NCBI GenBank assembly: GCA_903876665.1
Contig: CAIRAY010000019.1
Location: 1-59,495, forward strand
DNA from: an uncultured Fibrobacterota bacterium
GTDB taxonomy: Bacteria; Fibrobacterota; Fibrobacteria; Fibrobacterales; Fibrobacteraceae
Length of the DNA stretch: 59,495 nucleotides
Direction of reading: 5' to 3'
Shown here: positions 18,578 to 27,645 of the stretch, in pieces
Numbering within the stretch: position 1 is the first letter of the stretch
Layout of the letters: every line of letters begins with the position of its first letter
The notes under the pieces: generated by a model
What the model saw: the letters and a program-made list of their open reading frames with translations, nothing else
The model's database searches: none
What the model was told of the DNA's origin: nothing
Made by a program: the position numbers and the translations under genes

Positions 18578-19197
18578 GCTTTCGTCCTCATTTTTTTGAC
18601 CCGTTCATTAATCACATTGACCACGAGGAGCAATGCGCCCAGCACAAAAAAACCACCACTGGGAAGAATCATGATCACCCAAGGTTCGTAGGAAGGACCA
18701 AAGACGGAAATGCCCGCAAAGGTTCCATTGCCAATCACTTCGCGGATAGCGCCCATGCAGAACAAGGCCAAGGTGAACCCCAGCCCACTCCCAAGGGCAT
18801 CAAGGCCCGAAAGCCAAATTCCATTTTTGGAAGCGAAGGATTCGGCGCGACCCATGATAATGCAATTCACGACAATCAGTGCAATGAATGCGCCCAAGCT
18901 ACGGTATATTTCAATACTGATCGCTTGGATGATGTAATCCGCCACCGTAACAAAGGTGGCAATAATCATGATGAAGGAGGCGATGCGGACTTGGGGGGGA
19001 ATCAGGTTGCGAAGCATCGAAATCAACATGCTAGAAGAAACCAGAACAAAGGTCGTGGCAAGCCCCATGGAGAGGGAATTCGAGACCGAATTGGTTACGG
19101 CGAGGGTTGGGCACATCCCCAAAAGAAATACGAATACCGGATTTTCCTTCCACAGCCCACTCAAAAAGGTGGTTGCAGACAAACTAGTCTTTTCCAT
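18574..19197 (-). CDS. rnfE: Rnf complex subunit E
   Basis: Membrane subunit paired with RnfA. 207 residues, six helices, with NPVFVFLLGMCPTLAVTNS and LIVVNCIIMGRAESFA carrying the conserved Cys residues. It overlaps rnfG by 14 bases and rnfA by four. The order C-D-G-E-A with B placed first, rather than A-B-C-D-G-E, resembles the arrangement of clostridial rnf operons except that rnfB leads. Confidence 0.96.
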   Translation of the reverse strand: MEKTSLSATTFLSGLWKENPVFVFLLGMCPTLAVTNSVSNSLSMGLATTFVLVSSSMLISMLRNLIPPQVRIASFIMIIATFVTVADYIIQAISIEIYRSLGAFIALIVVNCIIMGRAESFASKNGIWLSGLDALGSGLGFTLALFCMGAIREVIGNGTFAGISVFGPSYEPWVIMILPSGGFFVLGALLLVVNVINERVKKMRTKA

Positions 19198-19813
19198 GAT
19201 AACCCTCCACCATTCGCGCGATGATGGGGATCATCGTCGATGAATTGGATTGAAGCAGACGGCCCACCGCTTTGGAGGAAATGGTTGCACCCGTAATCCC
19301 GTCAATTTGCCAAGCCTCCGTTTTCTTCCCGGATTTTGTCACTTGCAGGGAATGAAGCAAGCCCGAAGAATCGGCATTGAGGCTCAAATCCAAAGCGGTG
19401 AAATTGGCGCAGAATTTGGCATCCTTTTCGATTTTATCGCCTAGGCCGGGGGTTTCCTTGGACTCAAGCACCTTCAGTCCAATCATGACCTGCCGTTTGG
19501 GAGAGTAACCATAAATCACTTTGATGATATCTGCAAACCCTTGCCCCTGCGCCTCAATCGCCACGCCGGAAACCTGGTGGGAATCATCATATCCGAAAAA
19601 CAACCGCCCTGCGTCCGGACCGTCCAGGCGGACGACTTTGACATGGGTGGAACCAGGGAGGACCTCCAGGGCTGCCGCCTGAACCATCAGATCCTTGTTG
19701 GCCTGAATGGGCTTTAAGGTTAACTGATAAGAAGTTACAATCAAAACCCCGGAGATCACGGCGATCAAGCCAAGGGTATTGATCATTTTCCAGCTGGTCA
19801 CAGTCTCGCTCAT
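19184..19813 (-). CDS. rnfG: Rnf complex subunit G, covalent flavoprotein
   Basis: Periplasm-facing electron-transfer subunit with one N-terminal helix (about 10-30) and a soluble FMN-binding domain. DGITGATISSKAV contains the SGAT-type motif (here TGAT) whose Thr carries FMN through a phosphoester bond. GYSPKRQVMIGLKVLESKETPG is the usual preceding text. 209 residues from the ATG at 19813; longer in-frame starts run into rnfD and are rejected. It overlaps rnfD by four bases. Confidence 0.95.
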   Translation of the reverse strand: MSETVTSWKMINTLGLIAVISGVLIVTSYQLTLKPIQANKDLMVQAAALEVLPGSTHVKVVRLDGPDAGRLFFGYDDSHQVSGVAIEAQGQGFADIIKVIYGYSPKRQVMIGLKVLESKETPGLGDKIEKDAKFCANFTALDLSLNADSSGLLHSLQVTKSGKKTEAWQIDGITGATISSKAVGRLLQSNSSTMIPIIARMVEGYHGKD

Positions 19814-20820
19814 TTGGACGCCCTCACCCCATAGACCCGGGGAATCATCAGGCGGTTCATGAGAGGAACCAGAGCGTTGGCCAAAAGGATCACATACATG
19901 ACGCCTTCGGGCAATCCTCCCCAGATGCGGATGACTACCACCACCATGCCGATAAAGGCGGAATAAACCCACACGGCCAAAGGGTTGATGGGCGAAGTCA
20001 CCATATCGGTGGCCATGAAAACGGCACCGAGCATGAGGCCTCCAGAAAATACCGTGAAGAGCGGAGTGGGATAAGTGGGGTCCACTGCATGCAAAATGCC
20101 GGTGAGAATGGCTGCGGAAGCAATAATTCCAACGGGAATCCGCCAGTCCAGCATTTTGCGGATTGCAAGATATGCGCCACAGCAGAGAATCAATAAGGAT
20201 GAGGTTTCTCCGATGGAACCCGCAACCCCGCCCAGGAATAAATCAGAGACACCCGTCGCCACGCACTCAAATTTGAACGCAGCCAGCGGAGTGGCGCCAG
20301 ACATGCCATCCACCACAGGCTTGGAGAAGGGGAAAGCGAAGGTGGAGGAAGGGAAGGAGGAAAAGCGATCCAAAGCAAAGGTGGCTGACCAAGTGGTAAT
20401 GGAAGCAGGAAAAGCAGTTTGCAAAAAGGCCCGCCCCACTAGGGCTGGATTGAAAGGGTTATACCCAAGTCCTCCGAAAATCATTTTCCCCAGCAAAATA
20501 GAAACGACCGAACCCACCAAGGTCATCCAAAGAGGAAAGCTCGGCGGAAGGGTTAGCCCCAAAAGAATTCCCGTAATCAAAGAGGAATAATCGGAAGTAC
20601 TTTGCTCGCGGCCCGTCAAACGGTTGTAGATACTTTCCGTCACAAAGCATCCCATGGTTGCTGTGACCACCACAGCCAAAGCGCCTAGACCAAACAGGTA
20701 GACAGCATAAGCCACAATGGGCAACATGGCATAAACCACATGTCGCATAATCATGCGCACATCCAGTTTATTTTGGACATGGGGGGAAGTGGTCAAGGTG
20801 GTCGGTAGAAATTTACCCAT
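19810..20820 (-). CDS. rnfD: Rnf complex subunit D
   Basis: Membrane flavoprotein subunit, 336 residues. VDGMSGATPLAAFK contains the SGAT motif for covalent FMN. GGLGYNPFNPALVGRAFLQ and ATDMVTSPINPLA are standard RnfD/NqrB signatures. The start at 20820 overlaps the rnfC end by eight bases; the longer frame to 20928 lies inside rnfC. FMN-carrying motif and helices appear intact. Confidence 0.96.
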   Translation of the reverse strand: MGKFLPTTLTTSPHVQNKLDVRMIMRHVVYAMLPIVAYAVYLFGLGALAVVVTATMGCFVTESIYNRLTGREQSTSDYSSLITGILLGLTLPPSFPLWMTLVGSVVSILLGKMIFGGLGYNPFNPALVGRAFLQTAFPASITTWSATFALDRFSSFPSSTFAFPFSKPVVDGMSGATPLAAFKFECVATGVSDLFLGGVAGSIGETSSLLILCCGAYLAIRKMLDWRIPVGIIASAAILTGILHAVDPTYPTPLFTVFSGGLMLGAVFMATDMVTSPINPLAVWVYSAFIGMVVVVIRIWGGLPEGVMYVILLANALVPLMNRLMIPRVYGVRASK

Positions 20821-22141
20821 TTGATTTCCCGCTGGCCTTGCGCTCGCGCGCGATCTGCTTACTGATCCGGAATTGTTGCACGAGAGGTATGTTGGATGGA
20901 CAGACATAGCTGCAACATCCGCATTCAAAGCAATCCATCAAATTGCACTCACTGACCATTCTGTCGTATTCTCCCTTGCGGGCCATGAGGCCAAGTCGCG
21001 CGGGTATTAAATGCACCGGACAGGCGTTGACACAGGCCCCACAACGGATGCAGGGATAAATGACCCGTTCCTGCTCATCCCGGCTTGCTAAAACCACAAT
21101 TCCGGAAGTGCCTTTGGTCACAGGCGATTCTAGGAAGGAAACGGATTTTCCCATCATGGGACCGCCGAAAATAACTTTGTACGGAGTTCCGTGGGTTCCC
21201 AGAGTGCTGAGAATAAAATCAAGGGGGGTTCCAATGGGAATCAAATAATTCCCTGGTTTTTTGATTCCATCTCCGGTTATTGTAACCACGCGCTCAATGA
21301 GCCCCATCCCCACAGGCAACAGGCGCCCAATCTCAGCAGCAGTGGCGATATTGGATATCATGATTCCAATGTCGGCGGGGATTCCGCCCGAAGGAACTTC
21401 CTTGCCGAACATGGCCTTGGTGAGCATTTTTTCGGCACCCTGAGGGTACTTGGTCTTGAAAACCTCTACCCGGATGTTTGCCTCATTTTCACAGGCTTTA
21501 CGCATGACCGCAATGGCATCGGGCTTATTGTCCTCGATGGCGATTACCAGATCCGTCGCCTTTGCCGCCCGCAACAAAAGCTTGGCCCCCAGCACAATAT
21601 TCGCGGATTGCTCCAGCATGACCCTATGGTCGGAGGTCAAATAGGGCTCACACTCCGCCCCATTCAAAATAATGGCTTGAATGGATTTTCCTTTGGGAGG
21701 AGAAAGCTTGACATGGGTCGGAAACGCAGCGCCACCAAGACCCACCATTCCCATGTCCCGAATGGCCTGCACAATTTGTTCTGGAGTCAATTCATCCACA
21801 TTCACTGACGAAGAGACTTCTACATCTTGACAGGAGGCCGGATCTGGAATGATGACGATGGAGGGCGTGGGGTTTCCGTTGCTATCTAAGGAATTCCCCA
21901 CCAGCTTTACCAAGCCCGTTACGGGGGCATGCACCGGTACCGAAACGAATCCATCAGGCAGAGCGATCACCTGACCCCGTCGCACCTGCTGGCCAGCCTG
22001 CACAATCGAGCGGGCAGGCGTTCCCGCGTTCTGCGCCAGATGCACCACGTAATAGGGAGCAAAGGGGAATCGACGCACCGGCTTTCCTGCGGTGAGAATT
22101 TTGGCGTCGTCGGGATGGATTCCGTGGGGGAAAGTTCGCAT
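20813..22141 (-). CDS. rnfC: Rnf complex subunit C
   Basis: Peripheral cytoplasmic subunit that carries FMN and reduces NAD+. 442 residues. The N-terminal part has a barrel-sandwich domain (VQAGQQVRRGQVIA). The central SLBB/NADH-binding part has GGAAFPTHVKLSP and NGAECEPYLTSDH. Two [4Fe-4S] sites follow: CIRCGACVNACP and CFECGCCSYVCPSN. The ATG at 22141 is preferred over a TTG at 22159 because GGGGA lies upstream of it and it starts four bases after the stop of the preceding gene. Confidence 0.96.
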   Translation of the reverse strand: MRTFPHGIHPDDAKILTAGKPVRRFPFAPYYVVHLAQNAGTPARSIVQAGQQVRRGQVIALPDGFVSVPVHAPVTGLVKLVGNSLDSNGNPTPSIVIIPDPASCQDVEVSSSVNVDELTPEQIVQAIRDMGMVGLGGAAFPTHVKLSPPKGKSIQAIILNGAECEPYLTSDHRVMLEQSANIVLGAKLLLRAAKATDLVIAIEDNKPDAIAVMRKACENEANIRVEVFKTKYPQGAEKMLTKAMFGKEVPSGGIPADIGIMISNIATAAEIGRLLPVGMGLIERVVTITGDGIKKPGNYLIPIGTPLDFILSTLGTHGTPYKVIFGGPMMGKSVSFLESPVTKGTSGIVVLASRDEQERVIYPCIRCGACVNACPVHLIPARLGLMARKGEYDRMVSECNLMDCFECGCCSYVCPSNIPLVQQFRISKQIARERKASGKSNG

Positions 22142-22145
22142 CAAA

Positions 22146-25100
22146 CTAAGTCCCCGCAAGTTGGATCAAGGAACGGGTGACATTTTCAATCACCTCTTTC
22201 TGTACGGATTCACGCAGGGCGGACTCATCCAGGGGAGGACGATTGAGTCCTTTCAGTTGGCGCAGAAGAGCTTTGCAGCTCTGGTATTCCTGGGTGCGAT
22301 CGAGCAGCTCCCGGGACACCTTCAAGGATTGGGTGGTTTTTACCACAGGCACCGTTTCCTGCCGATCTTCAAAATCCAAGCCCAGATAATCCGCAACGGG
22401 CGTACCGGTCAAGGTATTGAGAGGGGAAAAATGCGAGGCAAAGGAAGGGTCGCTGACCACGAGATCGGCGAAGGTCTGTCCCGCGCGGAAAGAGGCATCG
22501 AGCTGGGTCTTGGGGTGCAGGATTATCGTTTCAGAAAAATCCCCGGAAGTCCCGGAATACATGGGGTACACACCAGAGTTCACTGCACGGCCAGAGAACT
22601 CCGCATAGTTCTTGCCCCCAGGACTCAGTATTTGAAAAATGGATGGCTTCTCAGAACGGAACCCGGCAGAAAACCCATGCAGCAGGTGTTCCTGATCCTC
22701 CAGGGAACTTTGCAACACAAACAAATCATGCGCAATCAACTGCTGGAGCAAGGAAGATGGATGGGAATGGAGCGTATCAAAAATGAGAACCTTGATGGGA
22801 GCCCCGGTGCGGAACAATTCATTCAAGGCGCTTGGGCGACGGAAAAAATCCGTGTCGGTTCCGGTGATCACGAGCGGTGGACAAAGGGCGAGCTCTTCGG
22901 CAGATAATTGTTTCCAATGGAAATCCTGAAAAAAGGAGTCGTGAATGCGGGGATTGTAGCGTCCTGCAAGCTCAAGTTCGGTCTTGCGCAGGGTAATAAA
23001 ATCCGAGCAAATCTTGGACATGTGAGCTTCCCAAATTCCCAAGGCCAGTTCGATCCCTTCCCCACTTCCGTTCTGAGCCCAGGGAACCACCACGGGCGAC
23101 CATGGATAGACGCCTGCCGCATTCTGGCTGATAATGCCATGGGAAGAGCACCCTAGTCCAATGCTGCCCTGCAGATGCTTCTGCCGCAAGGTATCAAGCT
23201 CCCCCAACAGGGTGTGCACATGGACGAGCCACTGCCGATCAACAGGATTCTGTTCCCGGTCCATGCGTTGGGCAAGCTCTGCCAAGGTGAGGTCGTTTCC
23301 GGTCAAATTTTCTAGCACCTTGTTCAAGTCGCCCGATAAATTTACAGACAAACGTTGTTTATTGTGGAGTTTCAATCTCGCTAAATTTTCTTCGGCCCTT
23401 CCGAGCAGGATCCGGGATTTTTTGCGGGCCTCGATGCGGGCCACGGCGGAAAATAAATGTGAGATCGTTTGAGTGGAGGTGTCTTCGGTCTTCACAAAGG
23501 ACTGGAAGGCATCCTTGTCCAATAACACATTTTCAGGCTTTTCCAGAAAACGTGGCGAGGAGTTGGGAAGCAAATTGAAAAAGGCGCGCTGGGCTTCGGT
23601 ATTGTCTACGACCAGAATGCCGCCATCCACAAAGGTCGCGGCAGGAAGAACATGTCCCGCATTCCTAAGCTCGCTCCCCAGCGCAGCACGGTCACCACTG
23701 TAGGATTCAATCACCACCGGAAGGCTTTCCTCCCAAATCATCCGCAAAGGAATACCATCGCGACCAAGAGTCTTCAGAGTTGAGGCGAGGATTCGGGCAC
23801 AAGAATCCAAATGGCGGATGGAAAAATTTTCGCGTTGCAGGAAGGCTACCAGCGTATTTACGAAATCCGCAGGTTCCACCATTCGGCGGGCATGAATTTC
23901 GATTTCGGCCTGGAACATTTTTCCCGAGCCCGCGGGCAAAACGCCCGTCGCCAGCACGGGAGTCGCCACCACCAGAGAAGTCTGGCCTGATGCTAAAAAC
24001 TTGCCATTGTGCGCCCAGAAACTATGCAAATCCGCAAGTGGCTCTAGCGTGGTCGGATGGTGGCTCAAGGCGTCGGGAGTTGGAATGGGACGACGGGAGC
24101 TACGCACCTCGTCCTCAATGGATTCTTGAGGGATATTATAAAGATCGGAAATGCGCTGATTGTAGATCTCTTCTTTGGGATTCAAAGGAGGCTGAAACAG
24201 AAACCGCGCTCCGGCAATCCCAACTGGATTTTCGGAATTCAGGGCGAGAGCAGCAGAAATGGCCTGCGGATTAATGGAGCCATAATGCACCAAAGAAAAC
24301 CCTGGCAATCCCAGGGCCGTAGACAAGGCCCGGGAATGGTTCCTGTCTATGAAGGAAAGAGTTTTGCGGGCCAGCTTTTTATGGAGTTCCGGCGTCATGA
24401 AATTCACCTTCACCAAAGGCAAATCCCTGGACAAATCCTGAGGAATGGCTTCGGTGGTCACGACCCAGTGGTCTGCGCCTTCATTCAGAAAAAAGGAATC
24501 GAGGTGCTGGCGGCCGGTCAATTCCGCGAATTCCTTCACGATGGCCTGTAGCAGGTCCGCAACATGATTGGTGAAAAAAGTCTGTCGTGCAGCCCATTGA
24601 CGGTCGCGCAGAATGGCGGGAACATTGAGCCCGGTGGTCATGGGAAGGTCGAGATTCCAGAACTCAGGGATACGACGGCGCGTTTCGCCAAAAAGAATTT
24701 TCTGCGCTGGGGTCGGCGAATCAATCAGGTCTTGGGCCGTTCCCAGGAACTTGGAAATAACCCCAGAATCAGGATGGACATATTCGGTTTCACAGCTGGA
24801 GTGGATCACCATGACCGGAAGCAAGGCCACCTCGCTCAGGCGATGGGCAATCAAAGTAAAATCTGCGGATTGTTGAGAGTTGCCCGCAAAAAAACGAAAA
24901 AGCGGAAGACGGAGGGTCTGGTTGTTTCCGGTAGAAAGGTCCTTCACATGAATGACCAGTGGCAGGGTTTTTTGGGTCAAGTTGGTAAGGGCTATGGCCT
25001 GCTCATTCAATTTTTCATTGGTGAACAGCGCAGAACTGCGCAAACCACCCAGGGCCGCCCCGGTAATGTGGCTGATGGAGTGATCGCTCTTCCAGCGGGC

Positions 25101-25211
25101 ACCGCAAATTTCCTGTTCCAAGGATTCCACCACCGCAAATTGTCCAGCCGTGCGGCTTTCGTTTCGTTTGCCATGGTGCAAATCTGAATGTCGGTTCTTC
25201 CTAAAAAACAT
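22146..25211 (-). CDS. PFOR-shaped protein without Fe-S or thiamine-diphosphate motifs (1021 aa), between rnfB and rnfC
   Basis: No family name recognised. Segments align in order with pyruvate:ferredoxin oxidoreductase (NifJ): FTLIAHRLSEVALLPVMVIH near 130-150 (LVAHLAAIESNVPFMHFF in NifJ); FAELTGRQHLDSFFL near 240; GGILVVDNTEAQ and following text near 510 (domain III); LGCSSHGIISQN at 685-697 followed by NGSGEGIELALGIW (TGCSSIW and GPAWGNSLFED in NifJ); and AVNSGVYPMYS near 876-886. The ferredoxin domain V with its CxxCxxC motifs is missing, and the GDG...N site is replaced by TGTDTDFFRRP. It therefore looks like a PFOR that has lost catalysis. AAGGA precedes the start by eight bases. It shares one block with the 585-residue protein at the operon end. 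Confidence 0.75.
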   Translation of the reverse strand: MFFRKNRHSDLHHGKRNESRTAGQFAVVESLEQEICGARWKSDHSISHITGAALGGLRSSALFTNEKLNEQAIALTNLTQKTLPLVIHVKDLSTGNNQTLRLPLFRFFAGNSQQSADFTLIAHRLSEVALLPVMVIHSSCETEYVHPDSGVISKFLGTAQDLIDSPTPAQKILFGETRRRIPEFWNLDLPMTTGLNVPAILRDRQWAARQTFFTNHVADLLQAIVKEFAELTGRQHLDSFFLNEGADHWVVTTEAIPQDLSRDLPLVKVNFMTPELHKKLARKTLSFIDRNHSRALSTALGLPGFSLVHYGSINPQAISAALALNSENPVGIAGARFLFQPPLNPKEEIYNQRISDLYNIPQESIEDEVRSSRRPIPTPDALSHHPTTLEPLADLHSFWAHNGKFLASGQTSLVVATPVLATGVLPAGSGKMFQAEIEIHARRMVEPADFVNTLVAFLQRENFSIRHLDSCARILASTLKTLGRDGIPLRMIWEESLPVVIESYSGDRAALGSELRNAGHVLPAATFVDGGILVVDNTEAQRAFFNLLPNSSPRFLEKPENVLLDKDAFQSFVKTEDTSTQTISHLFSAVARIEARKKSRILLGRAEENLARLKLHNKQRLSVNLSGDLNKVLENLTGNDLTLAELAQRMDREQNPVDRQWLVHVHTLLGELDTLRQKHLQGSIGLGCSSHGIISQNAAGVYPWSPVVVPWAQNGSGEGIELALGIWEAHMSKICSDFITLRKTELELAGRYNPRIHDSFFQDFHWKQLSAEELALCPPLVITGTDTDFFRRPSALNELFRTGAPIKVLIFDTLHSHPSSLLQQLIAHDLFVLQSSLEDQEHLLHGFSAGFRSEKPSIFQILSPGGKNYAEFSGRAVNSGVYPMYSGTSGDFSETIILHPKTQLDASFRAGQTFADLVVSDPSFASHFSPLNTLTGTPVADYLGLDFEDRQETVPVVKTTQSLKVSRELLDRTQEYQSCKALLRQLKGLNRPPLDESALRESVQKEVIENVTRSLIQLAGT

Positions 25212-25236
25212 GATTCAAGTCCTTTGTCACAGCCAA

Positions 25237-26109
25237 TTATCCGATGGGCAATGCTTTGGTCCGAATGACCCGTTTTGCGGCCTGTCCGGTCTCAAACTGA
25301 TTCTTTTCGTTGATCCAGATGATCGCCCCGGTTGGACACCGGGCAATGATGGATGGGGTCGCAAAATCATTGAGGGCGTAGTCAATCACGGGCAAATTAT
25401 TTTTCATGGAAACCAAGCCTCCACTGGCATCCATGGCACACTTGCCACAGGCGATACAAGCCACGGCGCACTCGGCCTCAGCGGCGTCTCCGGCCTCAAT
25501 ATTTTTGCAGTTGACCCACAGCTGCCGAGAAACGGGCTGAATGGAAAACAATTGCTTCGGACAGATTTCTACGCAGTCCCCGCACGCCGTGCATTTGTCC
25601 AGGTCCACAGACGGAAGTCCGTTTTCGCTAAAGGATATGGCACCGAAATTACACACAACACCACAATCTTTTAGCCCCAGGCAACCCCAGTAACAACCTT
25701 TTCCACCTCCGGCAACTAGGGCTGCAGCCCGGCAGGATTCCATTCCGGTGTAACGCGTGCGCTGACGCGCAACATGTGCCCCTCCGGCGCAGGCAAGCCT
25801 TGCGACCCGTTTTTCCGTGTCACCGAGCTCTACACCCAAGTGGGAGGCAATTTGCAGTTTGACCCCGGCGCTACTGATGGTGCATTTTGCAGGGTTTTCC
25901 GTTCCCCCGACCAGAGCCTCCGCAAAGGCACGGCAACCCGGATTGCCACAGGCGCCACAATTCGACCCAGGAAGCATCTGCTCCACTTGGTCAATTCTGG
26001 GGTCCTCCACCACCGCCAACTTGCGGTTGGCAAAGGCAATAACCCCCGCCAGGAAGGCTCCGAGCCCACCCATGAAAAGAACTGCAGGAATCACAATCTC
26101 AGAGTTCAT
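25237..26109 (-). CDS. rnfB: Rnf complex subunit B, ferredoxin-like input subunit
   Basis: Membrane-anchored multi-cluster ferredoxin that takes electrons from reduced ferredoxin. 290 residues: an N-terminal helix (5-25), the Fe-S domain NCGACGNPGCRAFAEAL, an internal Cys-rich region (SCRAAALVAGGGKGCYWGCLG), then CTACGDCVEICP and CIACGKCAMDAS cluster sites, with RCPTGAIIW near the end. First gene of the eleven-gene leftward operon; a TATCTTTG promoter lies about 70 bases upstream. Confidence 0.95.
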   Translation of the reverse strand: MNSEIVIPAVLFMGGLGAFLAGVIAFANRKLAVVEDPRIDQVEQMLPGSNCGACGNPGCRAFAEALVGGTENPAKCTISSAGVKLQIASHLGVELGDTEKRVARLACAGGAHVARQRTRYTGMESCRAAALVAGGGKGCYWGCLGLKDCGVVCNFGAISFSENGLPSVDLDKCTACGDCVEICPKQLFSIQPVSRQLWVNCKNIEAGDAAEAECAVACIACGKCAMDASGGLVSMKNNLPVIDYALNDFATPSIIARCPTGAIIWINEKNQFETGQAAKRVIRTKALPIG

Positions 26110-26178
26110 TTTGACCCAGAAAAAAGACGAACCAAACCAAAATCAGGATGAATGACGGCTCATGCCGAACAAGCGCGC

Positions 26179-26186
26179 CAAAGATA
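26179..26186 (-). promoter_or_regulatory. TATCTTTG promoter of the Rnf-Kor operon
   Basis: On the minus strand TATCTTTG matches TAnnTTTG. Transcription would start near 26173, giving a leader of about 60 bases before rnfB. No clear upstream element was seen. Confidence 0.6.
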
Positions 26187-26216
26187 GGATTTTTGGAGGC
26201 TTTTAGTACCCAGGGA

Positions 26217-27020
26217 TTAGGCTCTTAACTTCTTCATCACGTCGTTCACGACCATCCCGGCCAGGAACTGCCCAAAAGTAGCGGCGATATGGGAAACAGA
26301 GGCGTTGATTTCCTGCTTGGAATCGCACCAGTCCTTGGCCACCAAGTCACCGCAGTCGTCCCCTCGCACCTCATCGGCACAAATGCACTTGTGGCTTCCG
26401 TCCCGGGCGGAGGTGTGGCGGATTTCCTGGGCAGATTCCAGGGAATACACGCATTGACAATCCCCAGTAAAACCCCGTTCCCGCAATTTTTTCCGGACGA
26501 GCTTGGCCAAGGAGCAATTTTTTGAGGCCCAAATGCTTCCAATGCGGATTTGGCTGGGATCCATTTTATTGCCGGCCCCCATGGAAGAATAAACGGTTGC
26601 ACCCGCGCCATGGGCTGCCATGATCAGATCAACCTTGTGGCTAAGGCTGTCAATGGCGTCAATGACATAGTCGAATTTTTCCAGGTGAAATTCTTCACGC
26701 CGGGAAGCCTCGTACACGCCGTGAATCGGTTCGATGGTGGCCTTGGGGTGGATATCCCGGAGACGGGAGGCCATTTCCATGACCTTGGATCGGCCCAGAT
26801 TTTTTGTCGTGGCCTGGAGCTGGCGATTGATGTTGGTGACACAAATGGTGTCGCTATCCACGAGCGTAATCCGCCCAATCCCACTACGCACCAGCGATTC
26901 CGCGCACCAGGAACCTACGCCCCCAAGCCCAAAAATCGCGACATCCGTAGCGTGCAAAGCCTCAATGCCATCATCGCCAAGCATGAGGGCCAACCGGTGA
27001 AACTGGGGGGATACTGCCAT
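26217..27020 (-). CDS. tcdA: tRNA threonylcarbamoyladenosine dehydratase
   Basis: E1-like ATP-dependent enzyme (TcdA/CsdL) that dehydrates t6A37 to the cyclic form in ANN-decoding tRNAs. 267 residues. The nucleotide-binding GLGGVGSWCAESLVRSGIG motif is at about 30-49, followed by LVDSDTICVTNINRQ, which matches the family. IDAIDSLSHKVDLI and SSMGAGNKMDPSQI are further family text. The start lies five bases after a TATCTTTG box, without a Shine-Dalgarno sequence. It is transcribed singly, divergent from the EVE-domain gene. Confidence 0.95.
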   Translation of the reverse strand: MAVSPQFHRLALMLGDDGIEALHATDVAIFGLGGVGSWCAESLVRSGIGRITLVDSDTICVTNINRQLQATTKNLGRSKVMEMASRLRDIHPKATIEPIHGVYEASRREEFHLEKFDYVIDAIDSLSHKVDLIMAAHGAGATVYSSMGAGNKMDPSQIRIGSIWASKNCSLAKLVRKKLRERGFTGDCQCVYSLESAQEIRHTSARDGSHKCICADEVRGDDCGDLVAKDWCDSKQEINASVSHIAATFGQFLAGMVVNDVMKKLRA

Positions 27021-27025
27021 GGCCC

Positions 27026-27033
27026 CAAAGATA
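27026..27033 (-). promoter_or_regulatory. TATCTTTG box at the leaderless tcdA start
   Basis: TATCTTTG on the minus strand, then five bases, then the ATG at 27020. No ribosome-binding site intervenes. Confidence 0.65.
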
Positions 27034-27119
27034 GCTAGATATTCCCCTTGCTCTCGCCCCTTATCGGTCTGGAACTAGCATTGATCTGGTTTGTGCAGGG
27101 ATTGGACCCCTGTTTTTAT

Positions 27120-27127
27120 TACAATTC
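27120..27127 (+). promoter_or_regulatory. TACAATTC box at the EVE-gene start
   Basis: TACAATTC ends four bases before the ATG at 27132. A TTGGAC lies 12 bases upstream of it, too close for a standard -35 element. The mRNA is probably leaderless. Confidence 0.5.
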
Positions 27128-27131
27128 CTTT

Positions 27132-27587
27132 ATGAAATATTGGCTATTGAAGTCCGAACCGGGCGCATTTTCAATTCTAGATTTGGAGCGGAAAAGGAAG
27201 GAATCCTGGGATGGAGTCCGCAATTATCAGGCCCGAAACAGCCTGCGCGATGAAATGAGTCCTGGGGATCTGGGAATTTTTTACCATTCCAATGCCCTTC
27301 CCTCCGGTGCGGCCGGCGTTTGCCGAATTGCAAGCCCGAGTCGCCCCGATCCCACAGCCTTTGAACCAGGGCATATCCATTTTGACCCGAAGTCCGACCC
27401 GGAAAGCCCACGCTGGTGGCTCGTTGATGTGGAATTCGTCCAAAAATTCCGGCAGGTCATTCCGTTAAGCATTTTAAGGGACATTCCCGCTCTGGCAAAT
27501 ATGTCTCTTTTGCGAAAGGGACAACGGCTATCGGTAATGCAAATCACAAAAGGGGAATTTGAAGCCATTATTCAACTCTCAAACTGA
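27132..27587 (+). CDS. EVE domain protein
   Basis: 151 residues that are almost entirely an EVE (PUA-like) domain: MKYWLLKSEPGAFSILDLE at the start, WDGVRNYQARN, GDLGIFYHSN and the C-terminal LLRKGQRLSVMQI. EVE proteins are thought to bind modified bases in DNA or RNA; human THYN1 is a relative. A direct role here is unknown. The start at 27132 is chosen because it gives the canonical N-terminus and directly follows a -10-like box. An upstream in-frame ATG at 27048 adds non-conserved residues. It stands alone before the acyl-CoA synthetase gene. Confidence 0.92.
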   Translation: MKYWLLKSEPGAFSILDLERKRKESWDGVRNYQARNSLRDEMSPGDLGIFYHSNALPSGAAGVCRIASPSRPDPTAFEPGHIHFDPKSDPESPRWWLVDVEFVQKFRQVIPLSILRDIPALANMSLLRKGQRLSVMQITKGEFEAIIQLSN

Positions 27588-27632
27588 GAGCGAAAAAATC
27601 CTGCTTGGGACATAACTCTCGGAAATGTACCT

Positions 27633-27640
27633 TACTTTTG
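27633..27640 (+). promoter_or_regulatory. TACTTTTG box at the acyl-CoA synthetase start
   Basis: TACTTTTG fits TAnnTTTG and is followed by TC and two consecutive ATG codons (27643 and 27646). The second is five bases from the box, the spacing seen at other genes. Confidence 0.6.
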
Positions 27641-27645
27641 TCATG

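Noticed and set aside
22146..25211. Annotation as a functional pyruvate:ferredoxin oxidoreductase (nifJ)
   Set aside because: Both the ThDP-Mg motif and the ferredoxin domain are missing, so an active enzyme is unlikely.
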